Below are positions 1 through 6,758 of a DNA stretch of 23,621 bases, piece after piece (within the stretch, counting starts at the first letter, position 1; the number at the start of each line of letters is the position of its first letter). The notes under the pieces were generated by a model that did not search any database, had not been told where the DNA came from, and saw nothing but the letters and a program-made list of their open reading frames with translations. This DNA is from an uncultured Oscillospiraceae bacterium. GTDB lineage: Bacteria; Bacillota; Clostridia; Oscillospirales; Oscillospiraceae. The stretch is taken from contig CAAERF010000613.1 in the NCBI GenBank assembly GCA_900758315.1, positions 1-23,621 of the forward strand. Reading direction: 5' to 3'. A program made the position numbers and the translations under genes.

Positions 1-130
1 AAGAGAAAAAAGTGACGCACATGTCGTCACTTTTTTCAAATTTAATTGGATTCCGGCCTCAGAGATGCCGGAACTCTGGCGAGGCCTTGCATGATTGTCA
101 GGCTTCCAATCGTTTGTCTACAGACTGAAA
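1..130 (+). repeat. Intergenic repeat element, copy 1 (inverted relative to the copy at 23473-23601)
   Basis: This stretch is repeated in inverted orientation at the other end of the window. The first 81 nt differ from the other copy at only 5 positions. The core at 48-88 (41 nt) and the tail at 113-130 (TTTGTCTACAGACTGAAA) are identical, while the stretch at 89-112 is mostly divergent. Internal parts are a 12-bp hairpin at 6-36 (AAAAAAGTGACG pairing with CGTCACTTTTTT, 7-nt loop), a 7-bp hairpin TTCCGGC/GCCGGAA at 51-73, and the small palindrome GTCTACAGAC at 116-125. No ORF in it looks like a gene. It may continue to the left, because the window starts inside or at the edge of the repeat. 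I do not recognise it as a named family; a non-autonomous mobile element, a REP-like repeat or a structured RNA all remain possible. Confidence 0.85.
6..36. terminator. Terminator-like hairpin inside repeat copy 1
   Basis: A perfect 12-bp stem (AAAAAAGTGACG / CGTCACTTTTTT) has a 7-nt loop and an A-tract on one side and a T-tract on the other. It would therefore work as an intrinsic terminator in either direction. The stem is identical in repeat copy 2 (23566-23596), where only one loop base differs. It probably marks the 3' end of a gene lying off the left edge, but that gene is not visible. Confidence 0.6.
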
Positions 131-157
131 GTTTGCGCCGGGGCGCAAACTTTTTTT
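128..157 (+). terminator. Hairpin terminator abutting repeat copy 1, 3' of the DMT exporter gene
   Basis: The stem AAAGTTTGCGC / GCGCAAACTTT (11 bp, GC-rich tetraloop) is followed on the plus strand by TTTTTTT. It starts within the conserved tail of the repeat and lies 22 nt beyond the stop codon of the minus-strand exporter gene. The better T-tract is on the plus strand. The exporter side has only a short T run, so it would be a weaker terminator for that gene. Confidence 0.65.
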
Positions 158-179
158 GCGTATCAGGAGAGTGGGAACG

Positions 180-1058
180 CTATTCTGACTGGTGCAGGGA
201 ACTGATTACCATACCGGATATAATCAGAATGGTGCCGAACACCCCCATCAGCGTAATGGACTCGTGGAGACAGAGGGCGGCAGTAATCATAGTGACGAAG
301 GGAACTGCGTAAATGTAGATGTTGGTGTGCAGAACCCCCAGTACGCCCACCGCCGTGTTCCAGGCCACGTAGCAAAGGGCGCTGCCCACAACGGTGAGGA
401 AGAGCAGGCCCAGCAGCAGCCTGGGTGTGAGCAGGGCGGACCAGTCCATGGGAGCGTGCTCGATGAGAAGCAGAGGAAGTGTGGTCAGGATGCCGTAGAA
501 CATCAGCTTTCTGGCCAGCAGGTAGCTGGAAAAGCGGCCGCTGTACCTTCTCAGGATGATGCTGTAAATGGACCAGGAAACCGCCGCACCGATGGCGATC
601 AAATCGCCGGCAGGGTTGAGCTTGAGCACCACAGAGCCGTTGAACACCACCAGGATCACGCCCAGGAACGCGATGGCGATCCCGGCCACGATATTCCTGG
701 TGACCCGTTCTCCGTCGGGAAGAAAGAGCAGGAGCAGGGCCGTGATCACCGGAGCCGTCGAGACCAGGATGCTGACGTTGGAGGACTGGGTCAGGGTGAG
801 GGCGGTGTTCTCGGCCATAAAATACAGGGTGTTGGAGAACAGGGACATCAGCAGAAAGCCGACCTCATCCCGCCAATGGAAGTGCCACTTGGGATACATG
901 CACCACAGGACGGCGTAGGCGCCGATAAAGCGCATGAACATGGTTTGAATGGGGGTGTAGTAGTCCAGCAGCATTGTGCTGACGATAAAGGTCGTACCCC
1001 ATACAACGATGCAGAAGATGGCGCAGAGATGTCCGACGGCCTTTCCGGTTGGTTTCAT
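180..1058 (-). CDS. DMT superfamily (EamA-type) transporter
   Basis: A predicted inner-membrane transporter of the drug/metabolite transporter superfamily, 292 aa, with about ten hydrophobic segments arranged as two EamA repeats. N-terminal features include the segment VVWGTTFIVS, and a late segment reads YAVPFVTMITAAL, as is typical for the family. The substrate cannot be told from sequence; relatives export amino acids, purines or other metabolites. I chose the ATG at 1058 (MKPTGKAVG) over an in-frame ATG 63 nt upstream, because 1058 has an AGGTGA ribosome binding site 4 nt ahead and the upstream ATG would lie ahead of the predicted promoter's transcription start. The gene is transcribed alone from the promoter at 1093-1121. 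Family call is solid; specific function unknown. Confidence 0.9.
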   Translation of the reverse strand: MKPTGKAVGHLCAIFCIVVWGTTFIVSTMLLDYYTPIQTMFMRFIGAYAVLWCMYPKWHFHWRDEVGFLLMSLFSNTLYFMAENTALTLTQSSNVSILVSTAPVITALLLLFLPDGERVTRNIVAGIAIAFLGVILVVFNGSVVLKLNPAGDLIAIGAAVSWSIYSIILRRYSGRFSSYLLARKLMFYGILTTLPLLLIEHAPMDWSALLTPRLLLGLLFLTVVGSALCYVAWNTAVGVLGVLHTNIYIYAVPFVTMITAALCLHESITLMGVFGTILIISGMVISSLHQSE

Positions 1059-1092
1059 GTAATCACCTGGTTTCAGTAGAGAAATCTTTACT

Positions 1093-1121
1093 ATTCTAGT
1101 GGAACGGGCCAAAATCGTCAA
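1093..1121 (-). promoter_or_regulatory. Promoter of the DMT transporter gene
   Basis: On the minus strand, TTGACG (1121-1116) and TAGAAT (1098-1093) are separated by exactly 17 nt, matching a housekeeping sigma factor promoter. The predicted start of transcription is near 1086, giving a leader of about 28 nt that contains the ribosome binding site. Confidence 0.75.
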
Positions 1122-1210
1122 GAAGAGATGAAGAAAATATTAAGAAATCATGAAAAAAGCCCCACAGAAGCGATTTTGTGCTATAGTGGGAAGCGCGGTT
1201 GTCGTATCGC

Positions 1211-1241
1211 TAAAAAACCCTCTGGCGGTTGCCAGAGGGTT
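1211..1241 (-). terminator. Intrinsic terminator of pncB
   Basis: Read on the minus strand, AACCCTCTGGC and GCCAGAGGGTT form an 11-bp stem closed by a 4-nt loop and followed by a T-tract. It lies 24 nt past the pncB stop codon. A weaker second hairpin with a trailing T run (about 1157-1191, minus strand, stem CCCAC/GTGGG) follows and may be a backup. Confidence 0.9.
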
Positions 1242-1264
1242 CCCATATTGCGGTTGGTTGCCGG

Positions 1265-2716
1265 TCAGGACAGGTGCTTGCTGTCATCCAGCAGCTTGTC
1301 GCGAATCCCCAGCAGTTTCTCAGACAGGTCCACATAGTAGGTCTGGGGATTTTCAAAGCGCTTGACTTCATCCCACAGAGTGTCCACCTGGGCCGCGCAG
1401 TTTGCCCGGATCTCATCGATGGTGGGCAGCTGGTAGACCAGCTCACCGTCCTTGAAAATGGGCTGGAGCAGCTCCTGCACGGTGAAGTTGTTGACCTTTT
1501 TCCGCTTCCAGGTGAAGGAGGGGTCGATCAGCTCATATTCGCGGCTGTCGTCAATCACCTCGTCATGGACAGTCAGCACATCGGCGATGGCCTTGTGGGT
1601 GGTGTTGTCGAACAGGCGGTACACCTTTTTAAAGTGGGGAACGGTGATTTTTTCCACGTTCTCACTGACCTTGATTTTGGGAATGATGTTGCCGTTCTCA
1701 TCCTCAATGGCGGCGAGCTTGTAAACGCTGCCAAATACGGGATCGCTCTTGGAGGTGATCAGCCGCTCACCCACGCCGAAGGAGTCCAGACAGGCGCCTT
1801 CCATCAGCAGACCGCGGATGATGTACTCGTCCAGCGAGTTGGAGGCGACGATCTTGCACTCGGTCAGGCCGGCGTCGTCCAGCATTTTACGAGCCTCCTT
1901 GGACAGGTAGGTCAGATCGCCGGAGTCGATGCGGATGCCGCACTTGCGGATGCCCTGGGGCCAGAGGACGTTCTTGATGGCCTTGATGGCGTTGGGGACG
2001 CCGGAGCGCAGGACGTTGTAGGTGTCCACCAGCAGGGTGGCGTTGTTGGGATAGAGCTTGCAGTAGGTCTCAAAGGCGGTGTACTCGTCGGGGAACATCT
2101 GCACCCAGGAATGGGCCATGGTGCCAGTGGCGGGCACGTGGTAGTCCCGGTCAGCCTGGACACAGGCGGTGCCGGCGCAGCCTGCGATGTAGGAGGCGCG
2201 GGCGCCCAGAATGGCGGCGTCAGCGCCCTGAGCGCGGCGGGAGCCGAATTCCGCGACGGGCCGGCCGGCGGCGGCGCGGACAATCCGGTTGGACTTGGTA
2301 GCAATCAGAGACTGATGGTTGAGGACCAGGAGAATGTAGGTCTCAATGAACTGGGCCTGGATGGCGGGAGCTCGCACGATCATGATCGGTTCGCGGGGGA
2401 AGATGGGGGTGCCTTCCGGAACGGCCCAGATATCACCGGTGAAGCGGAAGTTTCTCAAATAATCCAGAAACTCTTCTACGAAACCGCCCTTGGAACGAAG
2501 ATACTCGATGTCCTCCTCGGTGAAGTGCAGGTTCTGAATGTAATCGACTACCTGCTCCAGGCCGGCGGCAATGGCGAAACCGCCGTTGTCCGGAATGCTC
2601 CGGAAAAAGACGTCGAAGTAAGTAATGCGGTCTTTCAATGGCGTTTGAAAATAGCCATTTGCCATGGATAACTCGTAAAAATCACATAGCATCGTAAAAT
2701 TTGTCTGATTATTCAT
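1265..2716 (-). CDS. pncB: Nicotinate phosphoribosyltransferase
   Basis: NAD salvage enzyme that joins nicotinate to PRPP with ATP hydrolysis, giving nicotinate mononucleotide; cytosolic. At 483 aa it is the usual length of the Gram-positive form. The N-terminus carries the family hallmark TMLCDFYELSMANGY. Further on are EFGSRRAQG (around residue 157), GTMAHSW (around 199) and IRIDSGDL (around 263), which match the PRPP/nicotinate-binding core. The ATG at 2716 has a GGAG ribosome binding site 9 nt upstream. The gene is monocistronic between a promoter shared back-to-back with rlmA and a strong terminator. No NiaR-type operator or NAD-related riboswitch is evident in the roughly 86-nt leader. 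Confident assignment. Confidence 0.96.
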   Translation of the reverse strand: MNNQTNFTMLCDFYELSMANGYFQTPLKDRITYFDVFFRSIPDNGGFAIAAGLEQVVDYIQNLHFTEEDIEYLRSKGGFVEEFLDYLRNFRFTGDIWAVPEGTPIFPREPIMIVRAPAIQAQFIETYILLVLNHQSLIATKSNRIVRAAAGRPVAEFGSRRAQGADAAILGARASYIAGCAGTACVQADRDYHVPATGTMAHSWVQMFPDEYTAFETYCKLYPNNATLLVDTYNVLRSGVPNAIKAIKNVLWPQGIRKCGIRIDSGDLTYLSKEARKMLDDAGLTECKIVASNSLDEYIIRGLLMEGACLDSFGVGERLITSKSDPVFGSVYKLAAIEDENGNIIPKIKVSENVEKITVPHFKKVYRLFDNTTHKAIADVLTVHDEVIDDSREYELIDPSFTWKRKKVNNFTVQELLQPIFKDGELVYQLPTIDEIRANCAAQVDTLWDEVKRFENPQTYYVDLSEKLLGIRDKLLDDSKHLS

Positions 2717-2787
2717 TACATATCACTCCAAGATAAGTCAATATTTAGCGATTGCTACAATTCTCGTTCCCCCACGCCGATTTTAGG

Positions 2788-2816
2788 TTTATTTAAGAAT
2801 TAAAAACTATTATAAT
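2788..2816 (+). promoter_or_regulatory. Promoter of the rlmA-ltaS unit
   Basis: A perfect -10 TATAAT (2811-2816) lies 17 nt after a weak -35 TTTATT (2788-2793). The transcription start would be near 2823, giving a leader of about 60 nt before rlmA. The -10 is part of the palindrome TATTATAATA, which also supplies the -10 of the divergent pncB promoter. Confidence 0.6.
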
Positions 2817-2837
2817 AGGCAAAGTGCTGAAAAGCAA
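2809..2837 (-). promoter_or_regulatory. Promoter of pncB, overlapping the rlmA promoter
   Basis: On the minus strand, TTGCTT (2837-2832) is followed after 17 nt by TATAAT (2814-2809). The predicted start is near 2802. Its -10 shares bases with the plus-strand -10 of rlmA, so RNA polymerase cannot occupy both promoters at once. Confidence 0.6.
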
Positions 2838-2883
2838 GTGCATTTTCAGTTGTCATGTCATAATTTTGGAGTTGAAATGAGCT

Positions 2884-3708
2884 ATGAGCCTCTATCTCTG
2901 TCCCCATTGTGGACTGCCCCTGAAAAGGGAATTGCACAGTTATCGCTGCCAAAAAGGGCACTGTTTTGATATTTCCGCCGCCGGATATGTACATTTACTG
3001 CCGGTTGGCCAAAAGCACTCCAAAATGCCCGGAGACGACAAAGGTATGGCCCGGGCGCGCAAAAATTTTCTATCCGCAGGATATTACAGCCACCTGCTGA
3101 GCGCGCTGCAGGACCTCTCCGACCAGTATACCGGCCCGGAGCCGGTGGTGATTGACGCGGGCTGCGGCGAGGGCTATTATACCGCTGGGATATTTCACAG
3201 ATTGACGGCGGCGGGAAAAAAGCCTAGAATGGCAGGTATCGACCTGTCCAAATTTTCACTGCGCTGGGCGGCGAAACGGGAGGCCGCAGTGGAGTTTGCG
3301 GTGGCGTCGGTCTACCGGCTGCCGGTGGCGGACGGGATTGCGGATCTGCTGTTGAACTGCTTTTCCCCGCTGGCCATCGAGGAGTTTCGGCGGGTGATCC
3401 GGCCCGGCGGAGCCTTTCTCTATGTGGTGCCCGGCCCGGCGCACCTGTGGGAGCTGAAAGAGGTGCTGTACGAAAGGCCCTACCGCAATCAGGAGGAGCG
3501 GATTGTCTACGACGGCTTTCAATACTGCCAGGTGCGCCGCGTGGAGCGGCGGGTGCATCTGCCGGATCAGGAGACCATCCAGAATTTGTTTCAGATGACG
3601 CCCTACTATTGGAAGACACCGGCGGTGGGCAAAAAACGGTTGGAACAGCGCTCGGAGCTGGATGTGCAGACGGAGTTTGACATCCATGTGTTTCGCCGGG
3701 AGCGTTGA
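2884..3708 (+). CDS. rlmA: 23S rRNA (guanine-N1)-methyltransferase, RlmA family
   Basis: SAM-dependent methyltransferase of 274 aa expected to methylate N1 of a guanine in a 23S rRNA hairpin (G745 or G748 in E. coli numbering, depending on subfamily). The N-terminal zinc finger is intact: C6, C9, C22 and H26, in the pattern CPHC...CQKGH. The SAM-binding motif DAGCGEGYY is at residues 91-99. The segment LLNCFSPLAIEEFRRVIRPGG fits the class I fold. The ATG at 2884 is preceded by GGAG with a rather long 12-nt spacer; the nearby ATG at 2877 is out of frame. The gene probably shares a transcript with the downstream LtaS-type gene (87-nt gap, no terminator with a T-tract between). In some relatives this family gives resistance to macrolides such as tylosin; whether it does here is unknown. 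Confidence 0.9.
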   Translation: MSLYLCPHCGLPLKRELHSYRCQKGHCFDISAAGYVHLLPVGQKHSKMPGDDKGMARARKNFLSAGYYSHLLSALQDLSDQYTGPEPVVIDAGCGEGYYTAGIFHRLTAAGKKPRMAGIDLSKFSLRWAAKREAAVEFAVASVYRLPVADGIADLLLNCFSPLAIEEFRRVIRPGGAFLYVVPGPAHLWELKEVLYERPYRNQEERIVYDGFQYCQVRRVERRVHLPDQETIQNLFQMTPYYWKTPAVGKKRLEQRSELDVQTEFDIHVFRRER

Positions 3709-3710
3709 CA

Positions 3711-3779
3711 GGGAACTGATGTCCGACGGTTCCCGATACACAGAAAGCTTATTTAGATGCGGAACCTGGTTCTGCATCT
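3711..3779 (+). other. Two consecutive hairpins ahead of the LtaS-type gene
   Basis: GGGAAC (3711-3716) pairs with GTTCCC (3729-3734). A second, stronger hairpin has an 11-bp stem, AGATGCGGAAC / GTTCTGCATCT, at 3755-3779 with a 3-nt loop. The second stem ends 2 nt before the AGGAGG ribosome binding site. Neither is followed by a T-tract, so they do not look like terminators; they may affect mRNA processing or translation. Confidence 0.55.
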
Positions 3780-3795
3780 TCAGGAGGACAAAGGA

Positions 3796-5802
3796 ATGGA
3801 AAATAAAGAACAAAAAATGTCCGTGCGTGAGAAGAAGAAAGGACTTTTCCCGCGGCTGCGCAGCAAGTTGAAACCGATCATCAGCCCACTGGCCAGGTTT
3901 GGCCGTAAGATTGTGGGGGACGATATACGGGTGTTCTGGTCACGGGTGATCTTCCTGTTGGGCCCGCTGGTGGCACTGTTCCAGGTGGAGCTGCTCAACG
4001 AGACCAACCCCTACCTGAATCTGGAGCCCGGCGAGTTCATTATGAATATGATCTGGTACTGTATCGTGTTCTTCCTCTTCTGGCTGATTCTGGGACGACG
4101 GCGCAGGACGGCGGTGGTATCCTGTCTCTTCTTTGAAGTGATCGGTATCATCAACCACTACGTGCTGGAGTTCCGGGGACGGATCCTCTTTCCCCATGAC
4201 ATCACCGGAGTTCGGACGGCGGTCAATGTGGTGGGGGAGTACGACTTCACACCGGACTATTACATCTATGGGACCTTGGCGCTGATGCTGCTCTACTTCC
4301 TGGCAGTGAAATTCCTGATGGTACCCCAGAAGGAGCGCGGCTATTTCAAAAAGAAGTACGTCAACTGGCTGCTCAGCGCTGCCACCGCCGGCTATATTAT
4401 AGCGTTTTTCTTCACCGGCTGGCTGCCCAGTATGGACATCAAAACCCAGCAGTGGAGGACCCAGTCCAACGGCTTTGTGCTCAACTTCACCATCGCCCTG
4501 CGCTACAGCTCGGTGGATAAGCCGGCGGACTATTCTGAGGAGAATATGACTCAGCTGGCCCAGTCCCTGTCAGAGCAGTATGCAAACGAAGCGGAATCCG
4601 GAATGGATCTGCACGCGGATACCTTCCAGGCGACGAACAAAGCCAAAACCACTACCATTGGCGGCAGTACGGGGACCAAAACCCAGCCTACCAACATCAT
4701 CTGCATTATGAACGAGAGCTTTGCCGATATGAGCATCTACGACAAGCTCCAGGTCAACGGGGAAACGCTGCCCTTCTTCAACAGCCTGACCGAGAACACC
4801 ATCAAGGGCTGGATGTACTCTCCGGTGACCGGCGGCGGCACCGCCAACGTGGAGTACGAGTTCCTCACCGGCAACAGCACCGCGTTCCTGCCCAGCGGTA
4901 CGGTGCCCTATCAGCTCTATGTGAAGGATCAGCAGACTTCGCTGGTCTCTCTGATGTCCGAGCTGGGCTATGAGACCACTGCCTTCCACCCCTATGTCTC
5001 TTCTGGGTGGAACCGGCCGCTGGTGTACTCCTACATGGGCTTTGACAACCAGATTTTTGAGGACGACCTGGAAAATCCGGAGTATGTCCGGGGCTATATC
5101 TCGGATCAGTCGGACTATGAGGAACTTGAGTCCATTACGGAGAAAGCAAACGGAAACCCCACCTTTATCTTCAACGTCACCATGCAGAACCACGGCGGCT
5201 ACAACCAGGGCTGGTACAACCTGCCCCGAGTGCTCTCCCTGACCGGTACCATGTTCGGTACCAGCAACTACACGGAGCAGTATCTGGCGCTGATGCGCAA
5301 GTCGGATGACGCCCTGAAGGAACTGATCGAGTACTACAGCAATGTGGATGAACCCACGATGATTGTCCTCTTTGGCGACCACCAGGGCAAGCTGACCACG
5401 GCGTTCTACGAGCAGCTTTTCGGCAAGAGCACTGACTCCCTGACCATAGAGGAAAACCAGATGGAGTTCATCACTCCCTTTATGATCTGGACCAACTACG
5501 ACAGCCAGGAGGCGGAGGATGTGATGATTTCCACTAACTACCTGGGTGTCCTGACGGCCAAAGCGGCAAACCTGCCCATGACCGACTACATGAAGTTCTT
5601 GGAGCATCTGTACGAGGAGATTCCGGTGGTCAATACCAACGGCTACATCCTGCCGGATGGCAACATGGTGGAGGACGAGGAAGAACTGACAGAGGCGCAG
5701 CAGGAACTGCTGGAGCAGTACCAATCCCTGGCCTACTGTAACCTGTTTAGTCGCTTTGAGGAGGTTGACCGGTCCTTTTTCCGGCTGTCCAGCCTCTACT
5801 GA
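3796..5802 (+). CDS. LTA synthase family phosphoglycerol transferase (sulfatase fold)
   Basis: A membrane enzyme of 668 aa related to LtaS, which polymerises glycerol phosphate from phosphatidylglycerol onto a glycolipid outside the cell. It has five hydrophobic segments in the first ~220 residues, as in LtaS, and then an extracellular sulfatase-like domain. The metal-site and nucleophile residues are present: E307 in MNESFADM, T349 in TGGGTANVEYEF (the likely catalytic threonine), H466 in QNHGGY, and D528/H529 in GDHQG. I chose the ATG at 3796 because AGGAGG lies 8 nt upstream; an in-frame ATG at 3757 lies inside a hairpin and has no ribosome binding site. A low-complexity linker (about residues 270-300, Thr-rich) joins membrane and catalytic parts. 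The product could be lipoteichoic acid or another glycerol-phosphate-modified polymer. Confidence 0.9.
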   Translation: MENKEQKMSVREKKKGLFPRLRSKLKPIISPLARFGRKIVGDDIRVFWSRVIFLLGPLVALFQVELLNETNPYLNLEPGEFIMNMIWYCIVFFLFWLILGRRRRTAVVSCLFFEVIGIINHYVLEFRGRILFPHDITGVRTAVNVVGEYDFTPDYYIYGTLALMLLYFLAVKFLMVPQKERGYFKKKYVNWLLSAATAGYIIAFFFTGWLPSMDIKTQQWRTQSNGFVLNFTIALRYSSVDKPADYSEENMTQLAQSLSEQYANEAESGMDLHADTFQATNKAKTTTIGGSTGTKTQPTNIICIMNESFADMSIYDKLQVNGETLPFFNSLTENTIKGWMYSPVTGGGTANVEYEFLTGNSTAFLPSGTVPYQLYVKDQQTSLVSLMSELGYETTAFHPYVSSGWNRPLVYSYMGFDNQIFEDDLENPEYVRGYISDQSDYEELESITEKANGNPTFIFNVTMQNHGGYNQGWYNLPRVLSLTGTMFGTSNYTEQYLALMRKSDDALKELIEYYSNVDEPTMIVLFGDHQGKLTTAFYEQLFGKSTDSLTIEENQMEFITPFMIWTNYDSQEAEDVMISTNYLGVLTAKAANLPMTDYMKFLEHLYEEIPVVNTNGYILPDGNMVEDEEELTEAQQELLEQYQSLAYCNLFSRFEEVDRSFFRLSSLY

Positions 5803-5814
5803 TACCCATGATAG

Positions 5815-5855
5815 AAAAAACGCCCCAGTTCCAAGCGGGAACGGGGCGTTTTTTT
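5815..5855. terminator. Bidirectional terminator between the LtaS-type and GerMN genes
   Basis: AAAAAACGCCCC ... GGGGCGTTTTTTT forms a long GC-rich stem (inner arms GTTCC/GGAAC) with an A-tract on the left and a T-tract on the right. It separates convergent genes ending at 5802 and 5859 and should end transcription from both sides. Confidence 0.92.
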
Positions 5856-5858
5856 GCG

Positions 5859-6758
5859 CTATTGACTGTTGTAAACGGCGGCAATTTCCTTGTCCGAGAG
5901 ACCGGAGACCTCTGTGCCGTCCTGCTCATAGGTCACCAGGTCAATTCCATCCAGACCGGTGAGGGAGGCGGTGAGTGCCCAGGCGGAGAGCGTGGCCTTG
6001 CCGGAGGAGTCTAGGAGAGCGCTGCGCCACTGGTCGTCGATGGTCAGGGTACAGGTTTTCTTCTTGATTTTAAACGAGATACCATCTGTGGAGTTGGGCA
6101 GGAAGGAGCGCAGTCCCTTGGTCGTGGGACCGGCGCAGAGGGTGTCCAGCACAGCCTGCGCCGCCGCAGATACCGAGTCGTCAGACGCCTGAATTTCACG
6201 GGATTCCGAGATCACATCGGTGCCGTTTTCAGAGAGAAAGTAGAGGGAGAGCTTTATGGTGACCGGGTCGGAGCTTCGACCGGACAGATCGAAATTCTCT
6301 GCGGTCAGGGGGACGGTGGAGTCGGCCAGAACCGGCTCGCCGGCGGAGAGAATGACAACTCCTTCCACCTCTTCCAGCTGGGTCAGGGTCATCACCACAG
6401 CGGCGTTGGCCAGGGTGAGGTCGGCGCCGGTCAGATCGCTGTACTCGTTGGAAAAATTCAACGTCAGGGTGGTCCCCGCCAAGTGCCGGCTGATCAGCGT
6501 CACGCCGCCGGGCAGAATGGCCTCGTGATCGACAGCCTCGGGACCCGCCAGAAGCCAGGTGACCAGCTGTTGGATGGCGTCCTGGTTGGGATCCAGAACC
6601 CGGGACTCCCAGACCAGAGCGCTGCTGGAGTGCGCGCTGTCGGAGACAAAGTAGACGCGGATGGCATTTTCATCTGCCTGGGGAATCTGAGCCTGACTGG
6701 TGCAGAAGAGCGCCGCCAGCAGCAGTGCACAAAGGGGGAGACAAATCCATTTCTTCAT
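5859..6758 (-). CDS. Exported protein with two GerMN domains
   Basis: A 299-aa protein with an N-terminal hydrophobic signal segment (residues 1-24; no proper lipobox around C19) and two GerMN-like domains, roughly residues 60-155 and 190-285. GerMN domains occur in GerM, a sporulation and germination protein of Bacillus, and in LpqB-type partners of two-component kinases. Each domain carries the expected pattern of a GP-containing segment (LLAGPE, LCAGPT) before a strand-rich section (TLTLNFSNEY, TLTIDDQWRS). Its ATG overlaps the kinase stop codon (ATGA), so translation is probably coupled and the protein may work with the sensor kinase at the cell surface. No enzymatic activity is implied. 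The domain call is good; the role is inferred from context. Confidence 0.82.
   Translation of the reverse strand: MKKWICLPLCALLLAALFCTSQAQIPQADENAIRVYFVSDSAHSSSALVWESRVLDPNQDAIQQLVTWLLAGPEAVDHEAILPGGVTLISRHLAGTTLTLNFSNEYSDLTGADLTLANAAVVMTLTQLEEVEGVVILSAGEPVLADSTVPLTAENFDLSGRSSDPVTIKLSLYFLSENGTDVISESREIQASDDSVSAAAQAVLDTLCAGPTTKGLRSFLPNSTDGISFKIKKKTCTLTIDDQWRSALLDSSGKATLSAWALTASLTGLDGIDLVTYEQDGTEVSGLSDKEIAAVYNSQ

Noticed and set aside
1..157. Repeat pair as terminal inverted repeats of one 23-kb composite transposon.
   Set aside because: The interior is housekeeping (rpoBC, dinB, pncB), no transposase or integrase is present, and each copy sits at a gene 3' end next to a different terminator, which fits independent copies better.
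1229..2671. Long plus-strand open frame opposite pncB (480 codons), and similar ones opposite dacA, dinB, the kinase, znuA and znuB.
   Set aside because: All are antisense shadows of clear genes with the same codon-bias explanation; none has a ribosome binding site or a recognisable domain.
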